Made by a program: the position numbers and the translations under genes. Shown in pieces: positions 1 to 5,158 of a stretch of 6,321 nucleotides of DNA. The stretch is from contig VFMC01000261.1 of the NCBI GenBank assembly GCA_006515795.1, positions 1-6,321 of the forward strand. The letters run 5' to 3'. The stretch's first letter is position 1. Every line of letters begins with the position of its first letter. Below the pieces are notes generated by a model. That model had not been told where the DNA came from, ran no database searches, and was given only the letters and a program-made list of their open reading frames with translations. This DNA comes from Acidimicrobiaceae bacterium (GTDB taxonomy: Bacteria; Actinomycetota; Acidimicrobiia; Acidimicrobiales; Ilumatobacteraceae).

Positions 1-588
1 CGAGAACGAGCCGATCTTCATTGGCCGCTCGCTGTAGTTGGTCAGCTCGGCCTCGAGCCGGGAGAGGTCGATGTGACCGTCGGCGTCCTCGGGGATCGTG
101 ATCACATCGGCGATCGATTCGCGCCACGGCAGTTCGTTGGAGTGATGCTCGAACGGTCCGACGAAAACCACCGGGCGCTCGCTGGCGGGGATGTGCTGCG
201 ACAGATGGAAACGGTCGTCGAGATCCGCCGGCAGCCGGAGGTTCATGATGCCGACCAGCTTGTTGATCGCCCCGGTGGAGCCGGATCCGCAGAAGATCAC
301 GCAAGTGTCCTGATCGCCACACACCGCGTCGCGGATGATCTGCCGCGCGTCCTCCCGCAAGCGGGTGGTCTGCAGCCCGGTGCCCGACGACTCGGTGTGG
401 GTGTTCGCGTATCGGGGGAGGACCTCGTCGCGGATGAAGTCCTCGATGAAGCTCAATGCTCGCCCGGATGCCGTGTAGTCGGCGTAGGTGATCCGGTGCG
501 GTCCGTATGGGCCGTCCATCACCTGATCGTCCCCGATGACGGACTCGCGGATCCGCCGCAGCAGCGGCGTCTCGGTCGGGTCGCTCAC
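1..588 (-). CDS. Class V aminotransferase-fold PLP enzyme (cysteine desulfurase-like), N-terminal 196 residues
   Basis: The first 196 codons of a PLP-dependent enzyme of aminotransferase class V, the fold of NifS/SufS cysteine desulfurases; the gene runs off the left edge. Visible features are an N-terminal YADYTASGRAL segment (35-45), ANTHTESSGTGLQTT (61-75), a glycine-rich phosphate-binding segment CGSGSTGAINKL (100-111), and EHHSNELPW (147-155), which matches the EHHANIVPW region of SufS where a histidine stacks on the PLP ring. The Schiff-base lysine and any catalytic cysteine lie beyond the window. The reaction cannot be assigned: the family includes desulfurases, lyases and uncharacterised members, and the N-terminal segment resembles the uncharacterised branch more than SufS. 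The start is GTG at 588. An in-frame TAG lies four codons upstream, there is no Shine-Dalgarno, and a TAGGTT -10 box sits six bases before it, so translation is probably leaderless. It is transcribed divergently from the SnoaL-like gene. Confidence 0.88.
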   Translation of the reverse strand, partial: MSDPTETPLLRRIRESVIGDDQVMDGPYGPHRITYADYTASGRALSFIEDFIRDEVLPRYANTHTESSGTGLQTTRLREDARQIIRDAVCGDQDTCVIFCGSGSTGAINKLVGIMNLRLPADLDDRFHLSQHIPASERPVVFVGPFEHHSNELPWRESIADVITIPEDADGHIDLSRLEAELTNYSERPMKIGSFS

Positions 589-594
589 GGGTGC

Positions 595-600
595 AACCTA
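595..600 (-). promoter_or_regulatory. -10 box TAGGTT of a leaderless promoter for the aminotransferase-like gene
   Basis: On the minus strand TAGGTT is followed by exactly six bases and then the GTG at 588, so the box occupies -12 to -7 relative to the first base of the start codon. This is the spacing known for leaderless TANNNT promoters in Actinobacteria. No convincing -35 hexamer is seen at 16-18 bases upstream. Confidence 0.55.
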
Positions 601-633
601 GCCCGCCGCCTTCGTGATCTGGGCCGAGAAGAC

Positions 634-644
634 TGATCCGATCA
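634..644. repeat. Short palindrome TGATC-C-GATCA, possible operator
   Basis: A perfect 5+1+5 palindrome in the spacer between the divergent aminotransferase-like and SnoaL-like genes, centred about 51 bases upstream of the proposed aminotransferase start at 588. The position suits a transcription-factor site. However, GATC-rich words are common throughout this window, so chance is a real alternative. Confidence 0.25.
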
Positions 645-726
645 CCGCGCCGTGACGAACGCTTCGGCAGCCACACCAATGCTCTCGCCGGATCACCTGG
701 TCGGCGCGGGTCTTCCGAACCTAACG

Positions 727-732
727 AAGGAG
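727..732 (+). promoter_or_regulatory. Shine-Dalgarno AAGGAG of the SnoaL-like gene
   Basis: AAGGAG lies seven bases before the ATG at 740 and fixes that start. It is the only clear Shine-Dalgarno in the window; most other genes here look leaderless. That implies a transcript with a 5' leader, but I see no confident -10 box for it. Confidence 0.75.
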
Positions 733-739
733 CGTCCCA

Positions 740-1138
740 ATGTCGGATCCCAAGATCGAAGCGGTCCAGCGCATCTACGAGGCTTACGGCCGCGGCGATG
801 TGGAGGCGGTCCTGGCCGAAGTCGCCGACGATGTCGACTGGGCGGCCGCGGCGGCCAGCACGTCGGTTCCCTGGTACGGCAGCCACCGCGGCAAGGGCGA
901 GGTACCCCGCTTCTTCCAGGAGATCGGGTCGAACGTCGAGGTCACCGAGTTCACGCCGCTGTCGTTCACGTCCAACGAGACCGATGTGACAGTCGCAGTC
1001 TGGTGGGCTTTCACCGTGCGATCGACGGGCAAGACTGCGGCCATGCACATGCAGCACTGGTGGCGCTTCGCCGACGGGAAGGTGGCCTACTTCCGGGGAT
1101 CGGAAGACACCGAGCAATCGGCCGCAGCCTTCTCCTAG
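740..1138 (+). CDS. SnoaL-like / NTF2-fold domain protein
   Basis: A complete 132-residue protein with the layout of a SnoaL-like (NTF2 superfamily) single-domain protein. An N-terminal helix carries the IYEAYGRGDVEAVLAEVADDVDW pattern in pieces (IYEAYGRGD 12-20, DDVDW 30-34). Next comes a loop with PWYGSHRGKGEVPRFF (44-59). The C-terminal half is beta-rich with alternating hydrophobics (TDVTVAVWWAFTV, then MHMQHWWRFADGKV), the usual curved sheet that forms a hydrophobic pocket. The length is typical of stand-alone members. Known members include polyketide cyclases, ketosteroid-isomerase-like enzymes and many uncharacterised proteins, so the substrate cannot be read from sequence. No signal peptide is seen, so it is probably cytosolic. 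ATG 740 is supported by AAGGAG seven bases upstream. The gene ends 53 bases before the stop of the convergent TetR gene. Confidence 0.88.
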   Translation: MSDPKIEAVQRIYEAYGRGDVEAVLAEVADDVDWAAAAASTSVPWYGSHRGKGEVPRFFQEIGSNVEVTEFTPLSFTSNETDVTVAVWWAFTVRSTGKTAAMHMQHWWRFADGKVAYFRGSEDTEQSAAAFS

Positions 1139-1191
1139 CCCCACCGATTCGGCTGGCAGTGGGTGACGCGCGACGCGATAGGGCCACACCG

Positions 1192-1773
1192 TCACGTATC
1201 CGTCAGCGCTGGCCTTTTGTGCTCGAGGGCGGCATAGAGAACGTCGGTCATAGCGTCTGCTGCGATCTCGACGGTCGTGTTGGCGTGCTCCGCGAGATCG
1301 AGGAGTTCACGTGGGTCGAGTAGCGCGTTCCACACGAACACCGCGCGGTCGTGCGCAGCCTCGGCGACCGCGAATTCAGCGTCGGCGGCGAGCACTCGTC
1401 GGACCACTCGATCTATCCGCGAGATCACCGGATCGGATCGCCGCAATCGGGCGAGGAAACCTTCGGTAGACCGGACGTGCACGAGCGCGTAACCCCGGTC
1501 GGCGACCAGACGCCCCCACACCGAACAGAGATCGCGTAGCGAATCGACAGAGTCCGTGGACTCCTCGAACTCGTCGAGGAACGCGGCGATGTAGGCCAAG
1601 ATCGCGTCGTCGCTCGAGTCGAAGTTGCGATAGGCGGTCGCCCGCGACACGCCCGCCTCGGCAGCGACCTCGCTCAACGTCACGGACCCCTGCGCTGCGA
1701 GCAGGCGTCCAACCGCTGCGATCAGCCGCTCCCGGTTCTCCATCGCATCGACACGGGCCCCACTCGTTCGCAC
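1192..1773 (-). CDS. TetR-family transcriptional regulator
   Basis: A TetR-type repressor of about 193 residues. Counting from the ATG at 1743, helix 1 is NRERLIAAVGRLLAAQG (3-19). The helix-turn-helix follows: VTLSEVAAEAGVSRATAYRNF (21-41), with the family's AGVS-R-T-YR-NF signature. The rest is a variable all-helical ligand-binding and dimerisation domain that names no ligand. The start is uncertain among TTG 1800 (202 aa), GTG 1773 (193 aa) and ATG 1743 (183 aa). I chose GTG 1773 because a TAGCGT -10 box lies seven bases before it, in line with leaderless starts elsewhere in the window; ATG 1743 would still keep the whole DNA-binding domain. The gene is divergent from the DUF3291 gene, with a 22-bp inverted repeat between them, so it probably represses that neighbour and perhaps itself. 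Confidence 0.9.
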   Translation of the reverse strand: MRTSGARVDAMENRERLIAAVGRLLAAQGSVTLSEVAAEAGVSRATAYRNFDSSDDAILAYIAAFLDEFEESTDSVDSLRDLCSVWGRLVADRGYALVHVRSTEGFLARLRRSDPVISRIDRVVRRVLAADAEFAVAEAAHDRAVFVWNALLDPRELLDLAEHANTTVEIAADAMTDVLYAALEHKRPALTDT

Positions 1774-1780
1774 CCACCCC

Positions 1781-1786
1781 ACGCTA
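1781..1786 (-). promoter_or_regulatory. Possible -10 box TAGCGT of the TetR gene
   Basis: TAGCGT on the minus strand is followed by seven bases and then GTG 1773. This is one base longer than the spacing of the other leaderless starts here. A second -10-like word on the same strand, TAGTGT at 1804-1809, would instead give a leader of about 24 bases to GTG 1773. Confidence 0.35.
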
Positions 1787-1798
1787 CCCAGCTCGGAC

Positions 1799-1820
1799 AA
1801 GTGACACTACGATCTCACTT
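1799..1820. promoter_or_regulatory. Inverted repeat AAGTGA-N10-TCACTT, candidate TetR operator
   Basis: Two perfect 6-bp arms (1799-1804 and 1815-1820) are separated by ten bases in the divergent TetR/DUF3291 promoter region. The TACGAT -10 box at 1808-1813 lies entirely inside the spacer, so a protein bound across both arms would block RNA polymerase at the DUF3291 promoter. TetR regulators usually bind palindromes of 15 to 30 bp next to their own gene. The assignment rests on position and symmetry only. Confidence 0.5.
1808..1813 (+). promoter_or_regulatory. -10 box TACGAT of the DUF3291 gene
   Basis: TACGAT fits TANNNT and lies eight bases before ATG 1822. The transcript should therefore start at or within two bases of the start codon. 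No Shine-Dalgarno is present. The -35 region is weak. Confidence 0.5.
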
Positions 1821-1821
1821 C

Positions 1822-2316
1822 ATGGCCCATCTTGCTGAGTTCAACATCGCCCGACTCCACCACCCCCTCGACGCCGAACAGAACGCCGAGTTCGTCGCCG
1901 CATTGGAACCGATCAACGCCATCGCGGAAGCGACCCCCGGGTTCGTATGGCGACTCACCGCCGAAAGCGGAGCGTCGGCGAGCTACGTCGACGTCGCCGA
2001 GATCGACGACCCGAACGTCATTGTCAACTTCTCCATCTGGGAAGACCTCGAATCGTTCCGCCACTTCCTCACCAAGAGCGGGCACGGCGCCTACCTGCGA
2101 CGGCGCCGCGACTGGTTCGAAACTCCGACCGAAGCCAACGTCGTGTGCTGGTGGATCGACGAAGGCGACCACCCAACCGTCGCCGAAGCGCTCGCGCGGC
2201 TTTGCACCCTGCGCGTGTCCGGGCCGACCGAGCAAGGATGGCCGCTGACCCACCCGTTCGTACCTCGGCCTCCCATGAATCGTGATCCGGCGCCCCGACT
2301 ACTCCCGGAGCTCTGA
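1822..2316 (+). CDS. DUF3291 domain-containing protein
   Basis: A 164-residue protein recognised as DUF3291, a family of unknown function with a ferredoxin-like fold resembling antibiotic-biosynthesis monooxygenase (ABM) proteins. Matching landmarks in order are HLAEFNIARL (3-12), an N-terminal helix ending in INAIAEATPGFVWRL (31-45), IVNFSIWEDLESFRHF (67-82), YLRRRRDWFE (91-100) and VVCWWIDEG (107-115). The protein ends in a proline/arginine-rich tail after the WPLTHPF segment. No enzyme activity is established for the family, and no catalytic residue can be named. ATG 1822 is preferred over the in-frame GTG 1801 because the domain begins directly after it and a -10 box lies eight bases upstream. 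The gene is divergent from the TetR regulator and probably its target. Confidence 0.88.
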   Translation: MAHLAEFNIARLHHPLDAEQNAEFVAALEPINAIAEATPGFVWRLTAESGASASYVDVAEIDDPNVIVNFSIWEDLESFRHFLTKSGHGAYLRRRRDWFETPTEANVVCWWIDEGDHPTVAEALARLCTLRVSGPTEQGWPLTHPFVPRPPMNRDPAPRLLPEL

Positions 2317-2371
2317 GTCTGCGCCCACTTGGGCTGGTCGATCGATGCGGCGAGCCTCATTTCGCTGCAGT

Positions 2372-2582
2372 CTCGCCGTGCAGGCGATCGTCGACGGCCC
2401 GGCGCAGAGCGCATCAAGATCTGCTACGAACCGGACAACCCGCCAGCGAAGCACCTCTACCCAAGCGTCGGCTTCGAACCCGACCGGCAGACGGATGTGT
2501 TCGCGATGTTGACGACGACGGCCAGGTCCACTTCGCGGTCCTCCCCCGATCAGTAGGCCGGAACCAGCACCTCCTCGGCTGA
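2372..2582 (+). pseudogene. GNAT acetyltransferase C-terminal remnant, broken in three frames
   Basis: Three short pieces in successive frames make one plausible GNAT C-terminus. The first is LAVQAIVDG (2372-2398). It shifts frame near 2399-2403 to GAERIKICYEPDNPPAKHLY followed by PSVGFEPDRQTDVF (2401-2502). A second shift near 2503-2505 leads to DVDDDGQVHFAVLPR, running to a TGA at 2580-2582. The central piece carries the GNAT motif-B signature, N-x-x-A-x-x-LY-x-x-x-GF, where the acyl-CoA pantetheine and adenine ends are approached. The N-terminal half, including the Q/RxxGxG/A acetyl-CoA loop, is not seen between here and the DUF3291 stop at 2316, so the gene is truncated as well as frameshifted. 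I infer a dead gene; two local indel errors in the assembly would explain the frames but not the missing half. I see no feature in 2583-2641. Confidence 0.6.
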
Positions 2583-2641
2583 CGAGTGCATCGAGAGCGA
2601 TCGCATGTCGAAATCGCAAGGTGTCGACTGAGCCGATCGGC

Positions 2642-2647
2642 CAGACT
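2642..2647 (+). promoter_or_regulatory. Weak -10-like box CAGACT before the GNAT gene
   Basis: CAGACT occupies -12 to -7 before ATG 2654. It matches the two most conserved positions of TANNNT (A at -11 and T at -7) but has C at -12. The identical spacing to other starts in the window makes it credible as a leaderless promoter. Confidence 0.3.
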
Positions 2648-2653
2648 CGCCCA

Positions 2654-3205
2654 ATGGATCAGTCTTCGGTCGTTGTCCGCACGATGCGCGACGACGAGTT
2701 GGACCGCGTTCGTCGCATCGAAGTCGAGGCCTTCGGCGGCGACGAGTCGATCGGCGTCCTCCTCGACGCGTTGCGTGCGTCGTGGGCGTGGGAGCCCGAG
2801 CTGTCGATCGTCAGCGAGCGCGACAACGAGATCTGCGCCCATGTGTTGTTCACCCGAGCGATTCTCGATGCGCCTGACAAGCTCATCGACGTCCTCGTGC
2901 TGAGCCCGGTCGGAGTCCGTCCCGACCTACAGAACCAGGGTATTGGCACGGCGATGATCACCCAGGCGCTGGCCCTGATCAGAGCGAGCCGCTCCGAGCC
3001 AGCTGTGTTTCTCGAAGGAAGCTGGAACTACTACCCCCGCTTCGGGTTCGAGTCGGCCTGCGCGATCGGCTTCCGACGACCGTCGCATCGAATTCCCAGA
3101 CCTGCCTTCCAAGTCCTCCGTCTCGCAACGTTCGACGCTTCGCTCAGGGGCACCCTTGTCTACCCCGACGCGTTCTGGCGCACCGACTCCGTTGGACTGC
3201 GGTAG
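2654..3205 (+). CDS. GNAT family N-acetyltransferase (YhbS/COG3153-like)
   Basis: A complete 183-residue GNAT acetyltransferase, which transfers an acetyl group from acetyl-CoA to an amine of unknown substrate. Residues 6-27 form beta-1 and alpha-1 (VVVRTMRDDELDRVRRIE then VEAF). IDVLVLSPVGVRPDLQNQG (78-96) is beta-4 leading into the acetyl-CoA pyrophosphate loop QNQGIGTA (93-100), an intact Q/R-x-x-G-x-G/A motif. FLEGSWNYYPRFGFE (119-133) resembles the GDPxYYxRFGF element typical of YhbS-like members. A GTG at 2621 would add 11 residues. I prefer ATG 2654 because it matches the usual GNAT start and has a -10-like box at the leaderless spacing. No Shine-Dalgarno precedes either. It is not a copy of the upstream GNAT remnant, because the corresponding C-terminal segments differ. 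Confidence 0.88.
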   Translation: MDQSSVVVRTMRDDELDRVRRIEVEAFGGDESIGVLLDALRASWAWEPELSIVSERDNEICAHVLFTRAILDAPDKLIDVLVLSPVGVRPDLQNQGIGTAMITQALALIRASRSEPAVFLEGSWNYYPRFGFESACAIGFRRPSHRIPRPAFQVLRLATFDASLRGTLVYPDAFWRTDSVGLR

Positions 3206-3208
3206 TCC
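3194..3208 (+). repeat. Small hairpin GGACT-N5-AGTCC at the GNAT stop codon
   Basis: Perfect 5-bp arms with a five-base loop, extendable by two T-G wobble pairs, overlap the TAG at 3203-3205. It could help end transcription or protect the 3' end of the acetyltransferase mRNA. No T-run follows, so it is not a canonical intrinsic terminator. Confidence 0.25.
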
Positions 3209-3240
3209 GGTAGCCCGCGCTGGGAAGGGATCTCTTGGAG

Positions 3241-3312
<72 letters not shown>

Positions 3313-3330
3313 GATTGAGGAGTGCGGAGC

Positions 3331-4276
3331 TTACCTGGCCGGTCGCCGAGAGACGGTGCGGTTGTCTAGCGCGGCGTGTCCGCCAAAGGGGTTGACGGTC
3401 GACTGGAACTTCTGCATCAGGTGCGGGCCGGCCTGGATCGGCGCGTACCGCGGTTGCTCGTCCGGGCCGAGGCACGTGGGCAGGCACTCGATCACCGCGT
3501 CCCAGTTCGCGTTGTGGAAGAAGGCGATCGATTGACGCCTTCCAGATGGAACCTGCACCCGATGCAGCGTGGAACACCACCGGTCGTTGCTCCACCGCGC
3601 CATCGCGTCGCCGAGGTTGACGACGAACGAACCCGGCACCGGGTGCACGTCGTGCCACGTGCCGTCGGGACCCTCCACCTGCAACCCGCCTTGCACCGGA
3701 TCGGCCAGCAGGATCGTGAGCGTTCCGTAGTCGGTGTGCGCACCCGCACCGAACCGGCCCGCTTGAGCCCTCGCTCGTTGCGGGTAGTTCAACGCGCGCA
3801 TCGCGCTGGTGTGCCTGGCGATCATCGGATCGAAGTGATGTTCGGCCATCCCGAGTCCAACGGCCATCAACCGCAGCACCCGCGCCGCAAGATCGCTCAT
3901 CGTGCGGAAGTACCGCTCCCATGCCGGTCGCATCGCGAGCAACGAAGCGGGCCACAGGTTCTCCGACCACGCGAACGCTTCGTCAGGGTCGGTGATCGTG
4001 TGCGTCGGGCGGTCGACCGGTCCGATCGCGAAGCTCTCCTTCAAGTCGGGGGCGGCATGGTTGCCCAACGAGCGGGCGAGGGTTTCACCGGCGATCGGGG
4101 AGTACCCGTACGGATACCCCGGCCGTGGCATCGCCACCCGCATTCCAGGCGTCATCTGTCACGTCGTGAGGCACTCCATGGCCGACGACGGTGAGGAACC
4201 CGGCGCGTTCACACGCTTCGTCGATGAGGCCGGCCGCGTGCGCGTCGCCGAGGTCGACGACAGGTACCCAGCTCAC
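3331..4276 (-). pseudogene. 2-oxoglutarate/Fe(II) oxygenase, isopenicillin N synthase-like, frame broken near 4139-4143
   Basis: Two overlapping frames encode one isopenicillin N synthase-like oxygenase, a family of non-haem iron enzymes that usually use 2-oxoglutarate and O2. The N-terminal piece starts at GTG 4276 with VPVVDLGDAH and contains CERAGFLTVVGHGVP, the conserved DIOX_N segment, up to DDAWNA (residue 46). The frame then changes. The C-terminal piece begins at about 4143 with MRVAMPRPGYPYGYSP and runs to the TAA at 3331. Counting from ATG 4155, the iron ligands H140, D142 (AHTDYGT) and H198 (TLHRV) and the co-substrate motif R207-x-S209 are all present. The family normally has an FF-LP-EEK segment exactly at the junction, and it is absent here. 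So about 12 codons plus the reading frame are lost. The separate pieces are 63 and at most 274 residues. A real deletion and an assembly error are both possible. The substrate is unknown. Confidence 0.8.
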
Positions 4277-4282
4277 CTGGCC

Positions 4283-4288
4283 ACCGTA
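4283..4288 (-). promoter_or_regulatory. -10 box TACGGT of a leaderless promoter for the oxygenase gene
   Basis: TACGGT on the minus strand, then exactly six bases, then GTG 4276. It fixes the N-terminal start of the broken oxygenase and shows that the promoter and start remain intact although the reading frame is not. No clear -35 is visible. Confidence 0.5.
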
Positions 4289-4311
4289 CCCGGTGACCGC
4301 AACCGGCCACT

Positions 4312-4324
4312 GCCGGCCCCCGGC
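4312..4324. repeat. GCCGG-CCC-CCGGC inverted repeat between divergent promoters
   Basis: Perfect 5-bp arms with a three-base loop lie midway in the 80-bp spacer between the oxygenase and creatininase starts. It could be a regulator site serving both genes, but in G+C-rich DNA such words are common and the significance is low. Confidence 0.2.
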
Positions 4325-4344
4325 GGCCGTGAGGCGAGGTGAAC

Positions 4345-4350
4345 TAAGCT
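4345..4350 (+). promoter_or_regulatory. -10 box TAAGCT of a leaderless promoter for the creatininase-family gene
   Basis: TAAGCT, then exactly six bases, then ATG 4357. The AGGTGA at 4337-4342 is too far away (14 bases) to be a good Shine-Dalgarno, so leaderless translation is the better reading. Confidence 0.55.
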
Positions 4351-4356
4351 CAGCGC

Positions 4357-5133
4357 ATGAAATCACATCGCCGGATGGCCGACCTCAGAGCATCCGAGCT
4401 CGCCGGCCGGGTGTCCGATCGCTCCACGCTCGTGCTGCCGTTTGGTGCCATCGAACAGCACGGTCCGCACCTCCCGTACTCCACCGACCTGATCGTGGCC
4501 GAGGCCGTCGCCACCGCCGTGGTCGACGCTGTCGGCGACACCAACGACTTGTGGCTGCTGCCATCGCTGGCTTACACGAAGTCGAACGAACATGCGTGGA
4601 GCGCGGGAACCGTATGGCTGTCCGCCACCACGATGCTCGCCGTCCTCGACGACATCGGCCGCTCGGTCGCCCTCACCGGAGCACGAAAGCTGGCCCTGTT
4701 GAACGGCCACGGGGGCAACACCGCGCTGCTCAACGTGGCTTGCCGCGAGCTGCGGTTGAAGTACGGCCTGCAGACATTCCTGGTCCATCCGTTCGTCCCG
4801 GCCGACCACGGAGGTGCTTCGGCTGCCAGCGAACTGGGGATGGGCATCCACGCCGGCATGGACGAGACCTCGATGCTGCTCTACCTGCGTCCCGAGCTGG
4901 TCGACATGAGCCTCGCGGCGCGCAACATGCCCGACCGGCTCGTCAACAACCGCCATGTCCGTTTCGGAGGCTCGGTGAGCTTCGGATGGCTCTCCAACGA
5001 CTTCGGTCCGGCCGGCGTGATCGGTGATCCAACCGACGCCAACGCCGACCACGGCAAAGCGTTGTTCGAGGCGAGCGTGCACACCTTGAGCGAGGCGTTC
5101 GCCGAGATCGCCGCGTTCGAGTTCGGAGCCTGA
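4357..5133 (+). CDS. Creatininase-family amidohydrolase
   Basis: A complete 258-residue member of the creatininase/creatinine amidohydrolase family, metal-dependent cyclic-amide or formamide hydrolases. The family includes creatininase, the mycofactocin peptidase MftE and the deformylase ArfB. Metal-binding landmarks are present: LPFGAIEQHGPHLPYSTD (27-44) with E33, H35 and D44; NGHGGN (116-121) with H118; and HAGMDETS (165-172) with E170. Where creatininase itself has a glutamate two residues after that histidine, this protein has glycine (HGG), so true creatinine hydrolysis is unlikely and the substrate is open. No mycofactocin gene is nearby to support MftE. No signal peptide is seen, so it is probably cytosolic. 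ATG 4357 is supported by TAAGCT at -12 to -7. It is divergent from the oxygenase across 80 bp and convergent with the CocE-like gene, with 25 bp between the two stops. Confidence 0.9.
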   Translation: MKSHRRMADLRASELAGRVSDRSTLVLPFGAIEQHGPHLPYSTDLIVAEAVATAVVDAVGDTNDLWLLPSLAYTKSNEHAWSAGTVWLSATTMLAVLDDIGRSVALTGARKLALLNGHGGNTALLNVACRELRLKYGLQTFLVHPFVPADHGGASAASELGMGIHAGMDETSMLLYLRPELVDMSLAARNMPDRLVNNRHVRFGGSVSFGWLSNDFGPAGVIGDPTDANADHGKALFEASVHTLSEAFAEIAAFEFGA

Positions 5134-5155
5134 CCCCCGCCGCGCTCGAGTTCAG
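5110..5155. repeat. Imperfect direct repeat, 17-base units 29 bases apart
   Basis: Units at 5110-5126 and 5139-5155 match at 15 of 17 positions (GCCGCG-y-TCGAGTTC core). The first encodes the last residues of the creatininase-family protein and the second lies after its stop, between the two convergent genes. It looks like a small local duplication at the 3' end of the gene. Confidence 0.35.
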
Positions 5156-5158
5156 ATG

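Noticed and set aside
73..636. Open frame of 187 codons on the plus strand
   Set aside because: It is antisense to the well-supported class V aminotransferase-like gene and has no family features.
1163..1195. GTGACG...CGTCAC inverted repeat between the convergent SnoaL-like and TetR genes, considered as a terminator
   Set aside because: Six-base arms around a 21-base loop and no T-run on either side make it too weak, and it overlaps the TetR stop codon.
652..1323. Open frame of 223 codons on the plus strand
   Set aside because: It overlaps the SnoaL-like gene in another frame and runs into the TetR gene in antisense; it is low-complexity R/G-rich and lacks a motif.
4085..4155. Programmed frameshift in the oxygenase, considered as an alternative to a broken gene
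   Set aside because: A simple +1 shift at the junction would still leave about a dozen conserved family residues missing, and no slippery run or stimulatory hairpin is evident.
3376..4194. Open frame of 272 codons on the plus strand
   Set aside because: It is antisense to the oxygenase, whose catalytic motifs are clear; this frame is a G+C-driven shadow.
4191..5027. Open frame of 278 codons on the plus strand
   Set aside because: It is a shifted-frame shadow of the creatininase-family gene, very rich in R, A and P, with no recognisable motif.
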